Positions 18,058 to 27,228 of a DNA stretch of 64,000 nucleotides are shown here, in pieces (position 1 is the first letter of the stretch; each line of letters begins with the position of its first letter). The notes beneath the pieces were generated by a model, which ran no database searches, had not been told where the DNA came from, and worked only from the letters and a program-made list of their open reading frames with translations. The stretch is from Pseudomonas sp. Root562 (GTDB taxonomy: Bacteria > Pseudomonadota > Gammaproteobacteria > Pseudomonadales > Pseudomonadaceae), in NCBI RefSeq assembly GCF_001427125.1, contig NZ_LMGK01000012.1:365430-429429 (forward strand), written 5' to 3'. Made by a program: the position numbers and the translations under genes.

Positions 18058-21000
18058 CAGAGTTGCATCGGCATGCGGAAAGTACGGAGCACACCCATGT
18101 CGAACGGATTAGGTGCGCGCTGACTCATGAGCAGGTAGTTGGCGCGCAGCCCGCCCAGATCAGCTTTGAGTACCAACACATCACGACCGATCAGATACTC
18201 GGTCTGCATCAGGTCCAGCAGTCTGAACAACGACCAGGGTCCCGTGTTTTTCTCGATCCCTATCGGACGCCCGACCATTGTGTCGAGCACCAGGCTTGTA
18301 CGTCCATCTTCGGCATCGACAGGCCATTTGAATGAGGCTGCAATGATCGGCCCATGTCGGTACTCCATGGTCTTGTCGCCAAACCTGAACTCGGCACGAC
18401 TGATGACGGGATCCAGCGAGTAAGGTTCCAGCTTGAATCGTACTTGCGGTTCGGAAGGATCTTCGGCAAAAAAGCTCTGGCGGATCACGTGTGCAGAGGC
18501 CATCTGATCGAGATAAACCCGGGAGATAGGCAGTGATTGTCCATCAACGGTTTTAAGACGATAACTACCCGGCACGCCGCTCACAAATGGACGCATGTAA
18601 TTGTCAAAAAAACTGTCGACAAGGCCCTGCGCCCTGAAGAACTCGCGAAAGTCGCTGAGCGCCACATCACTGGAGCTGTGGGCGCTGAATGGATATCGCT
18701 TGTTGATCGACTTGCCGTAGAAGTTGTACAGCTCAGTCTGATAACGCTGGTTGACGAATCGATAAGCGTCATTGAGCACCAGACGCCAAGTGTCTTCGGC
18801 AATCGTGTTGAACCAGGTCCCGACCGGACGCGGCAAACGACCGGATGCCGTTCGCAAAATGCTCAGCGCGTCTCGCTGGCTACCCATGCGTACCTTGGCC
18901 ATTTCGTACGCCGCCTGGTCCGGAGTGCCGGCCCGAGCCAGACTCGCCAACTGCGTCTGTAGCTCATTGAGCGCGTGCAGTACCGCAGTCAATTCAGCAC
19001 TCGGGCCGTTGTTGGCATCCAGCAAACGATGCAAGGGTTCGAAACGACGTTGCAACGCCTTTCTCGCCGTATCGGGCAAATCACCGACCAATGTCCCGGA
19101 AGCCTTCGGAACGTTGGCGGCAGCGAGTTTGCCCAAATTACCACTCGTAAGCTTTGGCGCTGATGTCGCCGCTTCATCCAGGCTGTCGGCGATCGAAGGA
19201 ATGCGCGTGTTCTCGCGAATTTGCACCAGCAGCTGCAGCACAGGGGAATTGGCAGACGTCATGCTGGCTAACTGTTCGGCAGCGCCCGCGGCGTCCTCGA
19301 TTGGTTGCAATGCGATCCGCCCGATGGCATCGCCCCAGACATTGGCGTAATCACGAAAGTACAATTGTTCCAGTTCGACCATTAAGCGCCGCAGTTCCAT
19401 GGCACTGATCTGCGAGCTCTCACCCAACACCCAGTTGTCGCGCAAAATATTCGTGACCAGCGCGCCACCTTGTACCGAAAAATACTGCTGATAGCCGTTC
19501 AGGGTGTAGAACCCGGGGATCGTGGCATGGCTACCCGTCAACAGATCGCCTTGTGGTCCCAAATGTTGATCCAGGTGGTATTCGGGAAGCGTTCGAGCCT
19601 GATCACGAAGCGCCCGGTAAACCACGTTGGCCATGGATTCGCTGCGTAGTATTTGCCGCGCCTGAACGATCAATGAATCGTTAAGCGGGAAACTGAATGG
19701 TTGCTTCAGCAAGCGTTCGAGATGTCCTTCCAGGCGGCTTTGCACGGAGTTGTTTGCGGGGTACCGGCGGGACCAATCGCTGGCTATCCAATCTTTCAGC
19801 CATACCGTGTCACGGCGATCGTTGAGACTCAGCATCAGGTATGCACGCAAACTATTGAGCAAATGCTCACGGTCCACCGGGCGGCTGCGAATCTGATCTT
19901 CCAACAGCGACGCCACCGATGGCAGCAGGTGCGATTCAAGCTCACGCTCGTAGGCTTTCATGATCACTGGATTGGCAGCTTCGCCTTGATACAAACCACC
20001 ACGCTCCAGGTATGAAACGTCGCTGGCGATTGGGAATACCCGAGACGCAGCATGAATGGCATCAAGGTTTTGCAGAACCGACAGCACGTTATCTTGAGGG
20101 GTCAACGCCGATCGCTGATGTGTCCAGGTTTGCACCAGTGTGCGCAGGCTTTCCAGTCGCTCATGGTTGGCCGAAAACCCGCCGGCCCACCACAAACCGA
20201 ACAGGCTCAGCGCCGCGAGCGATGTCATGTACAGCGTTCGCTGCCTCCAACAAACAAGGCTTTGCTCACGTTTGTCCAGTTGTACAGAACCTGCCTCGGG
20301 AAAAATGACCTGGTTGAACAGAGGGTTGATGAACCGTGGATAACCAACGAGCGCAGCCGTTCCATCGTTCCTCACGCCACTGTACGCAAGCGGTTTTGCT
20401 GATCGAGTGGCGCTGGTGAAGTAGAAACCGCGAAATGTACTCTCGCCCTGACTGCGCAAAGCCATTTCAATGAACTGGCAAAGGCCCTCGCCGACCAATC
20501 CCAGTTGATGCGGGTAGTCGAGAATACGTCCTCGACAAAGAGGGTCGCGCTCCTGATGCATGCGCATGATCACTTGGCCATCGAGCCGATGCAGCAGCGC
20601 TTCGAACTCCAAACGTATTGCACTCGGATCAGCCGTGCCCGGATCTTTGCTCAAGCTCACACCCAGCACTTGATCACTTTCATCCCGAGTCAGCTGATCA
20701 AAGAACTCATCAAAGCCAGGCTGTTGGTCCGCCTTGCTCAATACCAGATAGACAGGCAGTTCGATATGCAGTGTTTGCTGCACCTCTTGCAAACGTGCAC
20801 GCACATTACGCGCCAGCATCTGAAGAGCTTCGGAGTCATGAGCAAGGAGCATTTGCACCGGGAGAGTGACCAGAACACCATTGAGCGGGCGGGTCCGGCG
20901 GCGCTTGCGTAACAATCCCAGCAACGTGGCCCAACCGTCAGCATCAACGTCGACATCCGGCTGGGTGAGGTAACGTCCGGGCGTATCAATGAGTACGCCG

Positions 21001-21539
21001 CTTTCGGCGAAGTACCAGTCGCAAGGGCGTGCCTCCTGCGGCTGATCAATCAATTTACGATCAAGTTGGTTGAAGGGAAACTCCAGCCCGGAAACATTCA
21101 ACAGTGTGGTTTTGCCGCTGCCCTGAGGGCCGATCAGCAAGTACCACGGCAAATCGCGTCGCCCCCGCTCGCTGTGTTTGCGATAGAAACTCGATGTCTT
21201 GAGAATTTTACCCGCGGCCTTGAACCGCGCTCTCAGATCCCGGCGCTGTTCATCAATTCGCTGCTCGATCAGCGCACGATCCACGCCCTGCTCGCGCCCC
21301 TCGACTTGTTTTTGGACACCGCTGCGCCAGCTGACGTAAACCATGGTCAGCCCCCATACCAGAAACATCACACTGATACTCAGCAAGCGAGACGTCGGGC
21401 TTTCCCAGAATCTGAAATCATCTATCGCCAACAGTGGCCCGACATACCAGACCAGCAGTGCAGTCAACAGAACCGACAGCAGACTCCACACCCAGGTTTT
21501 GCGCAGAAAGGCGCCGGCTTTTGCGAACAAACTTGTCAT
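18057..21539 (-). CDS. tssM: T6SS membrane complex subunit TssM (IcmF)
   Basis: About 1160 residues. TssM spans the inner membrane, reaches TssJ through its periplasmic C-terminus, and with TssL forms the trans-envelope complex. Two N-terminal helices are visible (LLSVLLTALLVWYVGPLL and ISVMFLVWGLTMVYVSW), then a cytoplasmic NTPase-like domain with intact Walker A GPQGSGKT (about 137-144). A third helix (MTSLAALSLFGLWWAGG) leads to the large periplasmic domain ending in a beta-rich TssJ-binding region. The ATG at 21539 shares its A with the tssL stop and is preferred over one six codons upstream. Confidence 0.96.
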   Translation of the reverse strand: MTSLFAKAGAFLRKTWVWSLLSVLLTALLVWYVGPLLAIDDFRFWESPTSRLLSISVMFLVWGLTMVYVSWRSGVQKQVEGREQGVDRALIEQRIDEQRRDLRARFKAAGKILKTSSFYRKHSERGRRDLPWYLLIGPQGSGKTTLLNVSGLEFPFNQLDRKLIDQPQEARPCDWYFAESGVLIDTPGRYLTQPDVDVDADGWATLLGLLRKRRRTRPLNGVLVTLPVQMLLAHDSEALQMLARNVRARLQEVQQTLHIELPVYLVLSKADQQPGFDEFFDQLTRDESDQVLGVSLSKDPGTADPSAIRLEFEALLHRLDGQVIMRMHQERDPLCRGRILDYPHQLGLVGEGLCQFIEMALRSQGESTFRGFYFTSATRSAKPLAYSGVRNDGTAALVGYPRFINPLFNQVIFPEAGSVQLDKREQSLVCWRQRTLYMTSLAALSLFGLWWAGGFSANHERLESLRTLVQTWTHQRSALTPQDNVLSVLQNLDAIHAASRVFPIASDVSYLERGGLYQGEAANPVIMKAYERELESHLLPSVASLLEDQIRSRPVDREHLLNSLRAYLMLSLNDRRDTVWLKDWIASDWSRRYPANNSVQSRLEGHLERLLKQPFSFPLNDSLIVQARQILRSESMANVVYRALRDQARTLPEYHLDQHLGPQGDLLTGSHATIPGFYTLNGYQQYFSVQGGALVTNILRDNWVLGESSQISAMELRRLMVELEQLYFRDYANVWGDAIGRIALQPIEDAAGAAEQLASMTSANSPVLQLLVQIRENTRIPSIADSLDEAATSAPKLTSGNLGKLAAANVPKASGTLVGDLPDTARKALQRRFEPLHRLLDANNGPSAELTAVLHALNELQTQLASLARAGTPDQAAYEMAKVRMGSQRDALSILRTASGRLPRPVGTWFNTIAEDTWRLVLNDAYRFVNQRYQTELYNFYGKSINKRYPFSAHSSSDVALSDFREFFRAQGLVDSFFDNYMRPFVSGVPGSYRLKTVDGQSLPISRVYLDQMASAHVIRQSFFAEDPSEPQVRFKLEPYSLDPVISRAEFRFGDKTMEYRHGPIIAASFKWPVDAEDGRTSLVLDTMVGRPIGIEKNTGPWSLFRLLDLMQTEYLIGRDVLVLKADLGGLRANYLLMSQRAPNPFDMGVLRTFRMPMQL

Positions 21540-22441
21540 CACTCGCGGCCCTTCCATGGTTGAAGCTGCGATCGAATCGCGGCCTGGTCAATTTGCTGGA
21601 GCGGTTGCAAAACGACAGCTCGCTGTTCACTCAAGACCCAGGCGAATCCCGAATACATCACCATCAGGCAAATCACGGTGATCAGCGCCATCATCCACCA
21701 CGGCACGGTATGAATAAGTTTTTGCCGCTTGCCTTCATCGTTGCCGTCGCTGCGAGTTGCCTGTTCGTATGGAACATCTGCACGCAACAGGCGAATCTGC
21801 CGGAAAAGCGCATCACGAAGACTTTCAAGTTCCACAAGACCGCGCGCCTGAATTCGATATTTACCCTCGAATCCAAGCGACAGGCACAGGTACATCAGTT
21901 CCAGCAACGACAGGTGCTTGACCGGGTTTTTCGACAATCGATCAAGCAGCTGGAAAAATTTTTCACCACCAGAGGTTTCATTGTGAAACCTGCTGAGAAG
22001 GTTCATTTGTGACCACTCGCTTTCCTTGCCCCATGCAGTCGTCACCACCGCCTCATCCACCACCGTGCAAAGCACATAACGTGCAGTTGAAACCTGGCTG
22101 CTTTCGACACCGGCACGTAATGCGCTGACCGCAAAGTGCTCCACTGCCGCGCTCAACCGCCGATTGAGGTTGGGCAGGTCTTCACCGTTAGCGCAATGCT
22201 TGAGCCGCACCACTTCCGAGAGCAGGCATGATGCCGACGCCACCAATGCGTTGCGGCTGACTTTGAAGGTGTCCTGCGGCGCCTGCCGAGCGGCGTAGAT
22301 CATGCGGTCTTCGAGTTGCTCGAATTTCGGTGGGGCCGCCGAATCAGTCAGTGGCCCGTGTGCCGGGCCACGGCCGAGACGGTCGAGCAGGACAGTTTTG
22401 TCATCCTGGGCGTATTGCATGTCCTTGATCATGTCGCTCAA
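21539..22441 (-). CDS. tssL: T6SS membrane complex subunit TssL (DotU)
   Basis: A 300-residue tail-anchored inner-membrane protein. The cytoplasmic DotU domain occupies the first 240 or so residues, with SEWSQMNLLSRFHNETSGGEKFFQLLDRL. A C-terminal helix follows (WWMMALITVICLMVMYSGFAWVL) and a short periplasmic tail. There is no OmpA-like peptidoglycan-binding extension, so wall anchoring would have to come from another protein. It overlaps tssK upstream by four bases and abuts tssM downstream. Confidence 0.95.
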   Translation of the reverse strand: MSDMIKDMQYAQDDKTVLLDRLGRGPAHGPLTDSAAPPKFEQLEDRMIYAARQAPQDTFKVSRNALVASASCLLSEVVRLKHCANGEDLPNLNRRLSAAVEHFAVSALRAGVESSQVSTARYVLCTVVDEAVVTTAWGKESEWSQMNLLSRFHNETSGGEKFFQLLDRLSKNPVKHLSLLELMYLCLSLGFEGKYRIQARGLVELESLRDALFRQIRLLRADVPYEQATRSDGNDEGKRQKLIHTVPWWMMALITVICLMVMYSGFAWVLSEQRAVVLQPLQQIDQAAIRSQLQPWKGRE

Positions 22442-23775
22442 TTCCTGATGGCCCAGAACTTCAGTTCCAGCTCCGCGAATTCACCGCTGACGTGAAACGC
22501 GAACCCACCAGAGCGTTCGAGTTGTGCCTGGTCTTCGGAGCCGAGTTCAACAATGAAATAGGTTTTGTTCGCGTGAAAGGCGATCTGACGCGGTGCCACG
22601 GGCAAGGGTCTGATTTTGAAACCCGGCAAATGCAGATTGACCAATTGGCGGATGCTCTCAACCGTGCCGATCTTGAGGTGCGCGGGCAATCGATGGCGCA
22701 GCTCTTCACTGTCGCAGTCGGCACTGGCAGCCAACACGAACGAAGCCGAACCCGCTAATTGGGTGTCATGCAGAGGGCAAACAATGATCCCGTACTGACG
22801 CGCCTGCATCGGCAACTCGATGGCATGCTGCTCCAGCACCATCGACAGCACCTGACGGATCGCCTCCATCAGCCTGCGAAAACTCGCACCCTGGTCACTG
22901 TGTTCATAACGGATATCCGCTCGCGGACGCTTACTGTCGCTGGAAAAAGTCGCCAGCTCGCCCAGCAGGGTCAATAGCGTGCAATACAACTCCTGCGGAT
23001 GAACATGTTGCAGACTGAGATAGTGACGCAACAACGGCTCAGTACGATTGATCAATTGCAGCATCATGAAATCGCCGACCTCCGCACCTCCCACTTTCCC
23101 ATTCGAACGGATCCTTTCAGCAAGGGTGTCACCCCGGTGGCCGAGCATGCTGATCACCTCTTTCAAGCACGACAGCAAGTAGCTCGATGAGTGCATCTGG
23201 ATGTATGTCGGTACGAAATCCGGATCGAGACTGATGACCCCGTCGGGCGTGGTGTCGAGGACCCGGCAGATTTTCAATCTCACAAAACCCTGATCGTCTT
23301 GCTGCTCGCCAAGCAGTAAGCGAAAGTCTGGGCGAGCGCATTTGACCTGGCTTGCACCACCGTCACCGGCATTGGAGTCTGCAACCTCACGCTCATACGC
23401 GACATATCGCGCCAACACATCCGTCTGCTCCTGACGGCGGGCTTCGATGTGGTTGCCGGTCACCAGAGGCAACGCCAGATAAATCGCTGTATTGCCGGTA
23501 TTCACAGGAACATCCAGCACCAGCGGTTGAGTGCTGCCACCCACTTCAAAAAGGCTGCCATCCGGCAGGACTCCCGAGGCACGGTTGACCACCAGTTTGC
23601 CCATATTGAGAAACTGCGAATCAACTTCCAGGCTCAGGAACCCCCAGGTGAAACTTCCCAGTAACTGAGTGCGGGACTTTATTTGATGGTCCAGATATCG
23701 ATCGTTGTGCTGGAAGTGCTGCGGACGCAGCAACATTCCCTCCTGCCATATGACTTTATGGAAGTTCATGCTCAA
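22438..23775 (-). CDS. tssK: T6SS baseplate protein TssK
   Basis: A 445-residue protein of the TssK/VasE family, which links the baseplate (TssFG) to the membrane complex (TssLM). The N-terminus has the conserved VIWQEGMLLRPQHFQHNDRY. The middle includes QPLVLDVPVNTGN and the C-terminal head ends near ELELKFWAIRN. Length and both ends match the family. It overlaps tssJ and tssL by four bases each. Confidence 0.96.
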   Translation of the reverse strand: MSMNFHKVIWQEGMLLRPQHFQHNDRYLDHQIKSRTQLLGSFTWGFLSLEVDSQFLNMGKLVVNRASGVLPDGSLFEVGGSTQPLVLDVPVNTGNTAIYLALPLVTGNHIEARRQEQTDVLARYVAYEREVADSNAGDGGASQVKCARPDFRLLLGEQQDDQGFVRLKICRVLDTTPDGVISLDPDFVPTYIQMHSSSYLLSCLKEVISMLGHRGDTLAERIRSNGKVGGAEVGDFMMLQLINRTEPLLRHYLSLQHVHPQELYCTLLTLLGELATFSSDSKRPRADIRYEHSDQGASFRRLMEAIRQVLSMVLEQHAIELPMQARQYGIIVCPLHDTQLAGSASFVLAASADCDSEELRHRLPAHLKIGTVESIRQLVNLHLPGFKIRPLPVAPRQIAFHANKTYFIVELGSEDQAQLERSGGFAFHVSGEFAELELKFWAIRN

Positions 23776-24281
23776 TTGTCCGCCTGTACAAACGCTTCGT
23801 TGCTGCCATGAATGCCGGCCTGATCAAGAGTCAGGTCGATGTGGGTGACGCCTCCCGTTGTGATTGGCACGGTGTAGCGCCATCGGGTTTCCGATAAATC
23901 GCGGTAAGCGGCGAGAATGCCTACGTAACGGCTTTGCGATTGCACGCTGAGCTTGAGTTCATGATGTTCGCCGGGACGCAGTTGCAACTCTTCACTAGCC
24001 ACCAGGTCCGGGGCCAGGGACTTCGCGGCTCGTTCATAGAGGCTGAAAAAGTCGGCACTCTCGAATGCAACCGGGTGCTTGAGCTCAAAAAGACGCACGA
24101 CAATCGGTGAAGGACGACCGTTGATGTCCGGGTTCAGCTGGTCACTCGCGGACAGCTTCAGATTGATTTTCGACAACGAGGAATACGGTGATAGCGAAGC
24201 GCATGCGGTCAATAGCATGAGCGCGGTCAGCGCGGTCAGCGCCTTGATAAAAACAGTCGAACGCCGAAACATGTCTGTCAT
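23772..24281 (-). CDS. tssJ: T6SS outer-membrane lipoprotein TssJ
   Basis: A 169-residue lipoprotein with signal peptide and lipobox LLTACASL. The mature part has the TssJ transthyretin-like fold, including SPIVVRLFELKHPVAFESADFFSLYERA and LRPGEHHELKLSVQ. TssJ anchors the TssM periplasmic domain to the outer membrane. Corresponds to lip2 of HSI-II. It overlaps fha and tssK by four bases. Confidence 0.94.
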   Translation of the reverse strand: MTDMFRRSTVFIKALTALTALMLLTACASLSPYSSLSKINLKLSASDQLNPDINGRPSPIVVRLFELKHPVAFESADFFSLYERAAKSLAPDLVASEELQLRPGEHHELKLSVQSQSRYVGILAAYRDLSETRWRYTVPITTGGVTHIDLTLDQAGIHGSNEAFVQADN

Positions 24282-25471
24282 CCCTGAAGGTCGTTGTGGA
24301 GGGTAGAGATCAAACGAATCTGCTCTTCATAGGCTTGGGAAAAGTCACGGGCCAACAAACGTTCAGTCCATTCACCATCCTGAAGCAGCGCCTGGTGATA
24401 ACGGCCATAGGCTTTCCAGCGACTGCCGGACGTTCCCAGCAATGACTTGCTTTCACGCTCGAAACGAAGCGTCAGTTGCTGCGGTGAAAAATGTTCTACG
24501 GCACCCTTGACCGCCGCGCGGCTGGCGGCGAGCAAAGCCACCTGGTGCGCCTGAAGGTCGCGGAAAGCGCGGGAGATGGCTTGATCTGCCGGTAACTGAC
24601 CTGACTTGTTGGCCAGCAACATGCCCAACAGCTCTTCGGTATCGATCCCATACTTGAGCGGGTTTGAATGGATACCCTGCAATGTCGTCTGCGCCAGCCG
24701 AAGCTCGTTTTTCAGTTCGTTGCGGGTGCGCAGGCTTTGCTGTAAACCCCCAATGCTCTGCTTGAGCAATTGCGCGGCTCTCAAGGCCAACGCTTCGCGG
24801 GCGCCAGTCTCGAGACCGTCGAGCTCCACGCCCAGCGCAGTACCAAAACGCTTCCAGAAATCTTCAGTCAGGCGCTCGGCAGGTTTGTGAGTCGTTAGCG
24901 GTTCCGATGCCTGAGGGGCATCAACCAACTGCGGCACTCTCATGTTTTCCATGTCGATGCGTGCAAAGTCAGCACATTGCATCGGCTCCTGAAAAACCGT
25001 ATCGAGATCCGTGAACTCGTCCAAGTCGAAGGCAACACGTTGCTGCTGATCCACGGCACTCAACGGATCGAAATTGAGGAAGACTTCATCAGGAATGATG
25101 TTGGCTGTCGTTCGCGGCCTGCTGGCCTGGGTTTCAAATGCCGTGGACAAGTCATTGAGTCGCGCACGGATTTCGAAATCACCCAGCAGATAAACGCTGC
25201 CGGTTTCGATAGGCATCGCTTTATCTTTGGGCAGTTGTGTACCGGTTGAGCAGTCCTGAATACCGTTGCTGCTGATATCGGTCAGGAAGAACGCATTGTC
25301 GCGGCAGCTGATCAAGGCGTGTCGGCTGGAAAGGTGGCGCTTGCGGTCCGGAATGATCCAGTCGCAATCCTCACCTCGGCCGATCATTCCGCCTGACGGG
25401 GTGAAGGTTTTCTGGCACAAATCTGTCGGTACGAACTGCTTGCTGCTCAGTATTTCGAGAACCAGCTCCAT
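24278..25471 (-). CDS. fha: T6SS FHA-domain protein (TagH/Fha2)
   Basis: About 397 residues. The N-terminal forkhead-associated domain carries GRGEDCDWIIPD, the HLSSRHALI phosphothreonine-binding segment and TDISSNGIQ. A C-terminal TagH domain follows (KRFGTALGVELDGLETG and a stretch resembling PLKYGIDTEELL). It is the expected phospho-reader for Stk1. The ATG at 25471 is chosen because AAGGAG lies 10 bases upstream; an earlier start at 25495 would run into the small upstream gene. Same position as fha2 in HSI-II. Confidence 0.93.
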   Translation of the reverse strand: MELVLEILSSKQFVPTDLCQKTFTPSGGMIGRGEDCDWIIPDRKRHLSSRHALISCRDNAFFLTDISSNGIQDCSTGTQLPKDKAMPIETGSVYLLGDFEIRARLNDLSTAFETQASRPRTTANIIPDEVFLNFDPLSAVDQQQRVAFDLDEFTDLDTVFQEPMQCADFARIDMENMRVPQLVDAPQASEPLTTHKPAERLTEDFWKRFGTALGVELDGLETGAREALALRAAQLLKQSIGGLQQSLRTRNELKNELRLAQTTLQGIHSNPLKYGIDTEELLGMLLANKSGQLPADQAISRAFRDLQAHQVALLAASRAAVKGAVEHFSPQQLTLRFERESKSLLGTSGSRWKAYGRYHQALLQDGEWTERLLARDFSQAYEEQIRLISTLHNDLQG

Positions 25472-25491
25472 CTTGTTGATGCTCCTTGCAG

Positions 25492-25632
25492 TCACTGGCC
25501 GCGATGGGCCGCATGCGGATCACCCAAGGGGCGATAGGTGTTGTCGTTGAATTTGTAATTACCACCGCAACCAACCACGCCGCTTACAACGACGAAAGTC
25601 AGCAAGACGGCAGGCCAGTAGCGAACAGGCAT
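25492..25632 (-). CDS. Small T6SS-linked lipoprotein (HSI-II orfX type)
   Basis: A 46-residue product with a signal peptide and lipobox-like VVGCGG, leaving a mature peptide of about 24 residues (NYKFNDNTYRPLGDP core). It lies between the sigma-54 regulator and fha, the position of the small unnamed gene in P. aeruginosa HSI-II. The N-terminus MPVRYWPAVLLTF is chosen over a start 31 codons upstream, which would lie inside the regulator gene. Function unknown; a short outer-membrane lipoprotein is the inference. Confidence 0.75.
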   Translation of the reverse strand: MPVRYWPAVLLTFVVVSGVVGCGGNYKFNDNTYRPLGDPHAAHRGQ

Positions 25633-25700
25633 GCGGAGTCTCCGAAGAACTGAAAAAGAAAGTGAGTGCAGGCAATCGAATCGGCAACCGTGACGGCGCG

Positions 25701-27227
25701 CTATCCATCGAGATCCCCAGCGCAAATGTTCAAGCGCCCCAGCCGGTACAGCAGGGTGCGGCGCGGCAACCCGAGTTCACGGGCGGTGCGCGTCTGATTA
25801 CCGTGGTTTTTGCGCAGGCAATCGATCATCAGGTTGCGTTCGAATCGCGCCAGCCGTTCGCGCAGGTGCAGGCTTTTGTCTTCAGCATGCAGGTCCATGG
25901 GCAGGCAAAAATGCCCCGGCAACAATTCGCCGCCGTCACACAAGAGCAGGGCTCGCTCTACCATTGCTTTGAGCTCACGCACGTTGCCTGGAAAGGTATA
26001 TGCAGCCAGATGGCCAAGCGCCGCATCGGACCAAAGCACCGCATCCCGTTGCAGGAGTGCACAAGCCTTGTCCGCGAAGTAACGAGCCAGGTCGAGAATG
26101 TCGCCTTCACGCTGGCGCAAAGCCGGCAACTCGATCGGAAACTGCGCGAGGCGGTAGTACAAGTCCTCGCGAAACTTGCCTTCGCTGACCAACAACGACA
26201 AATCCCGGTGCGTCGCCGCAACAATCCGCACATCGACTTTATGGGTGTCGTTGCAACCCAACGGTCGAATCTCTCCCTCCTGCAAAACCCGCAACAATTT
26301 GGCCTGCAGAGACAACGGCATGTCGCCGACTTCATCAAGAAACAAGGTGCCGCCGTTAGCCGCATCGAACAGGCCGGGACGATCCCGGTCGGCGCCGGTG
26401 AACGCACCTTTGCGATAGCCAAACAACTCACTCTCCAACAGGGTCTCGGCGAATGCCGCACAGTTCTGCACGATGAATGCCTGAGTGCGTCGAGGCCCAG
26501 CCGCGTGGATGGCTCGCGCGACTACTTCCTTGCCGGTACCGGTCTCACCCAGCAACAGTACGGTATAGGGGCTATGAACGACCTTGTTGATCAGGGAATA
26601 GGTGCGACGCATGGCGGGGCTTTTACCGATCAGTCCATAACCACTGGCATTCGGGATACTGACCGGCACAGGCCGCGTGTTGCCGCCAGGTTGGCGCAAG
26701 CGCTGCAACAGTTGTGTCTGGCGCAGTGCGAACGCTCCTAACTGACCAAGGGAGCCGGCGAATCCCTGCAGTTCGATCGATCGATGGCTGGCACACAGCA
26801 CTAAACCCTCAACCGCTTTTCGTTGATTCAATAACGGCACACACAACAACGATTGCCAGGGTCTGGGCTGAAACGGCAGGAAATCCGTGTCATGCAGGCT
26901 GTCGCTCAATGAACCGAGACACACCACGCGGTTCTGGCGCAGCGCAAAGTGCAGCAATGCTCGATCACTGTAATCCGCCTGCAAACTCGAGCCGGCCCGG
27001 GGTTGCAGAATTCCGTCGAGGCACTCGCTGTTGAGCCCGAGGGCGTTGTGAGTCGGGTCCAGAAGGTATAACTGCGCCAACTCGCAACCACTCAGTTGCG
27101 TGACCCCGCGCAAGAAATCCCCCAGCAACTCATCGCCATCTGCCGCCCGTGACAACCCGGAGAACTGCTCCACCAGGGCCTCGGCGTACACCAACGGCTG
27201 CTTCAGGTTCGCGAGCATCGCCCCCAT
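25701..27227 (-). CDS. sfa2: Sigma-54-dependent T6SS transcriptional activator (Sfa2-like)
   Basis: About 508 residues in three domains. The first is an N-terminal GAF-like sensor (residues about 1-170). The second is the AAA+ domain with Walker A LLGETGTGKEVVARAIH, the GAFTGA loop (GYRKGAFTGADRDRPG) that contacts sigma-54, and Walker B GGTLFLDEVGDMP. The third is a C-terminal Fis-type helix-turn-helix (NHGNQTRTARELGLPRRTLLYRL). Several ATGs exist; 27227 is chosen because it follows the clpV stop by one base. It sits inside the T6SS operon, as sfa2 does in HSI-II. Confidence 0.9.
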   Translation of the reverse strand: MGAMLANLKQPLVYAEALVEQFSGLSRAADGDELLGDFLRGVTQLSGCELAQLYLLDPTHNALGLNSECLDGILQPRAGSSLQADYSDRALLHFALRQNRVVCLGSLSDSLHDTDFLPFQPRPWQSLLCVPLLNQRKAVEGLVLCASHRSIELQGFAGSLGQLGAFALRQTQLLQRLRQPGGNTRPVPVSIPNASGYGLIGKSPAMRRTYSLINKVVHSPYTVLLLGETGTGKEVVARAIHAAGPRRTQAFIVQNCAAFAETLLESELFGYRKGAFTGADRDRPGLFDAANGGTLFLDEVGDMPLSLQAKLLRVLQEGEIRPLGCNDTHKVDVRIVAATHRDLSLLVSEGKFREDLYYRLAQFPIELPALRQREGDILDLARYFADKACALLQRDAVLWSDAALGHLAAYTFPGNVRELKAMVERALLLCDGGELLPGHFCLPMDLHAEDKSLHLRERLARFERNLMIDCLRKNHGNQTRTARELGLPRRTLLYRLGRLNICAGDLDG

Positions 27228-27228
27228 T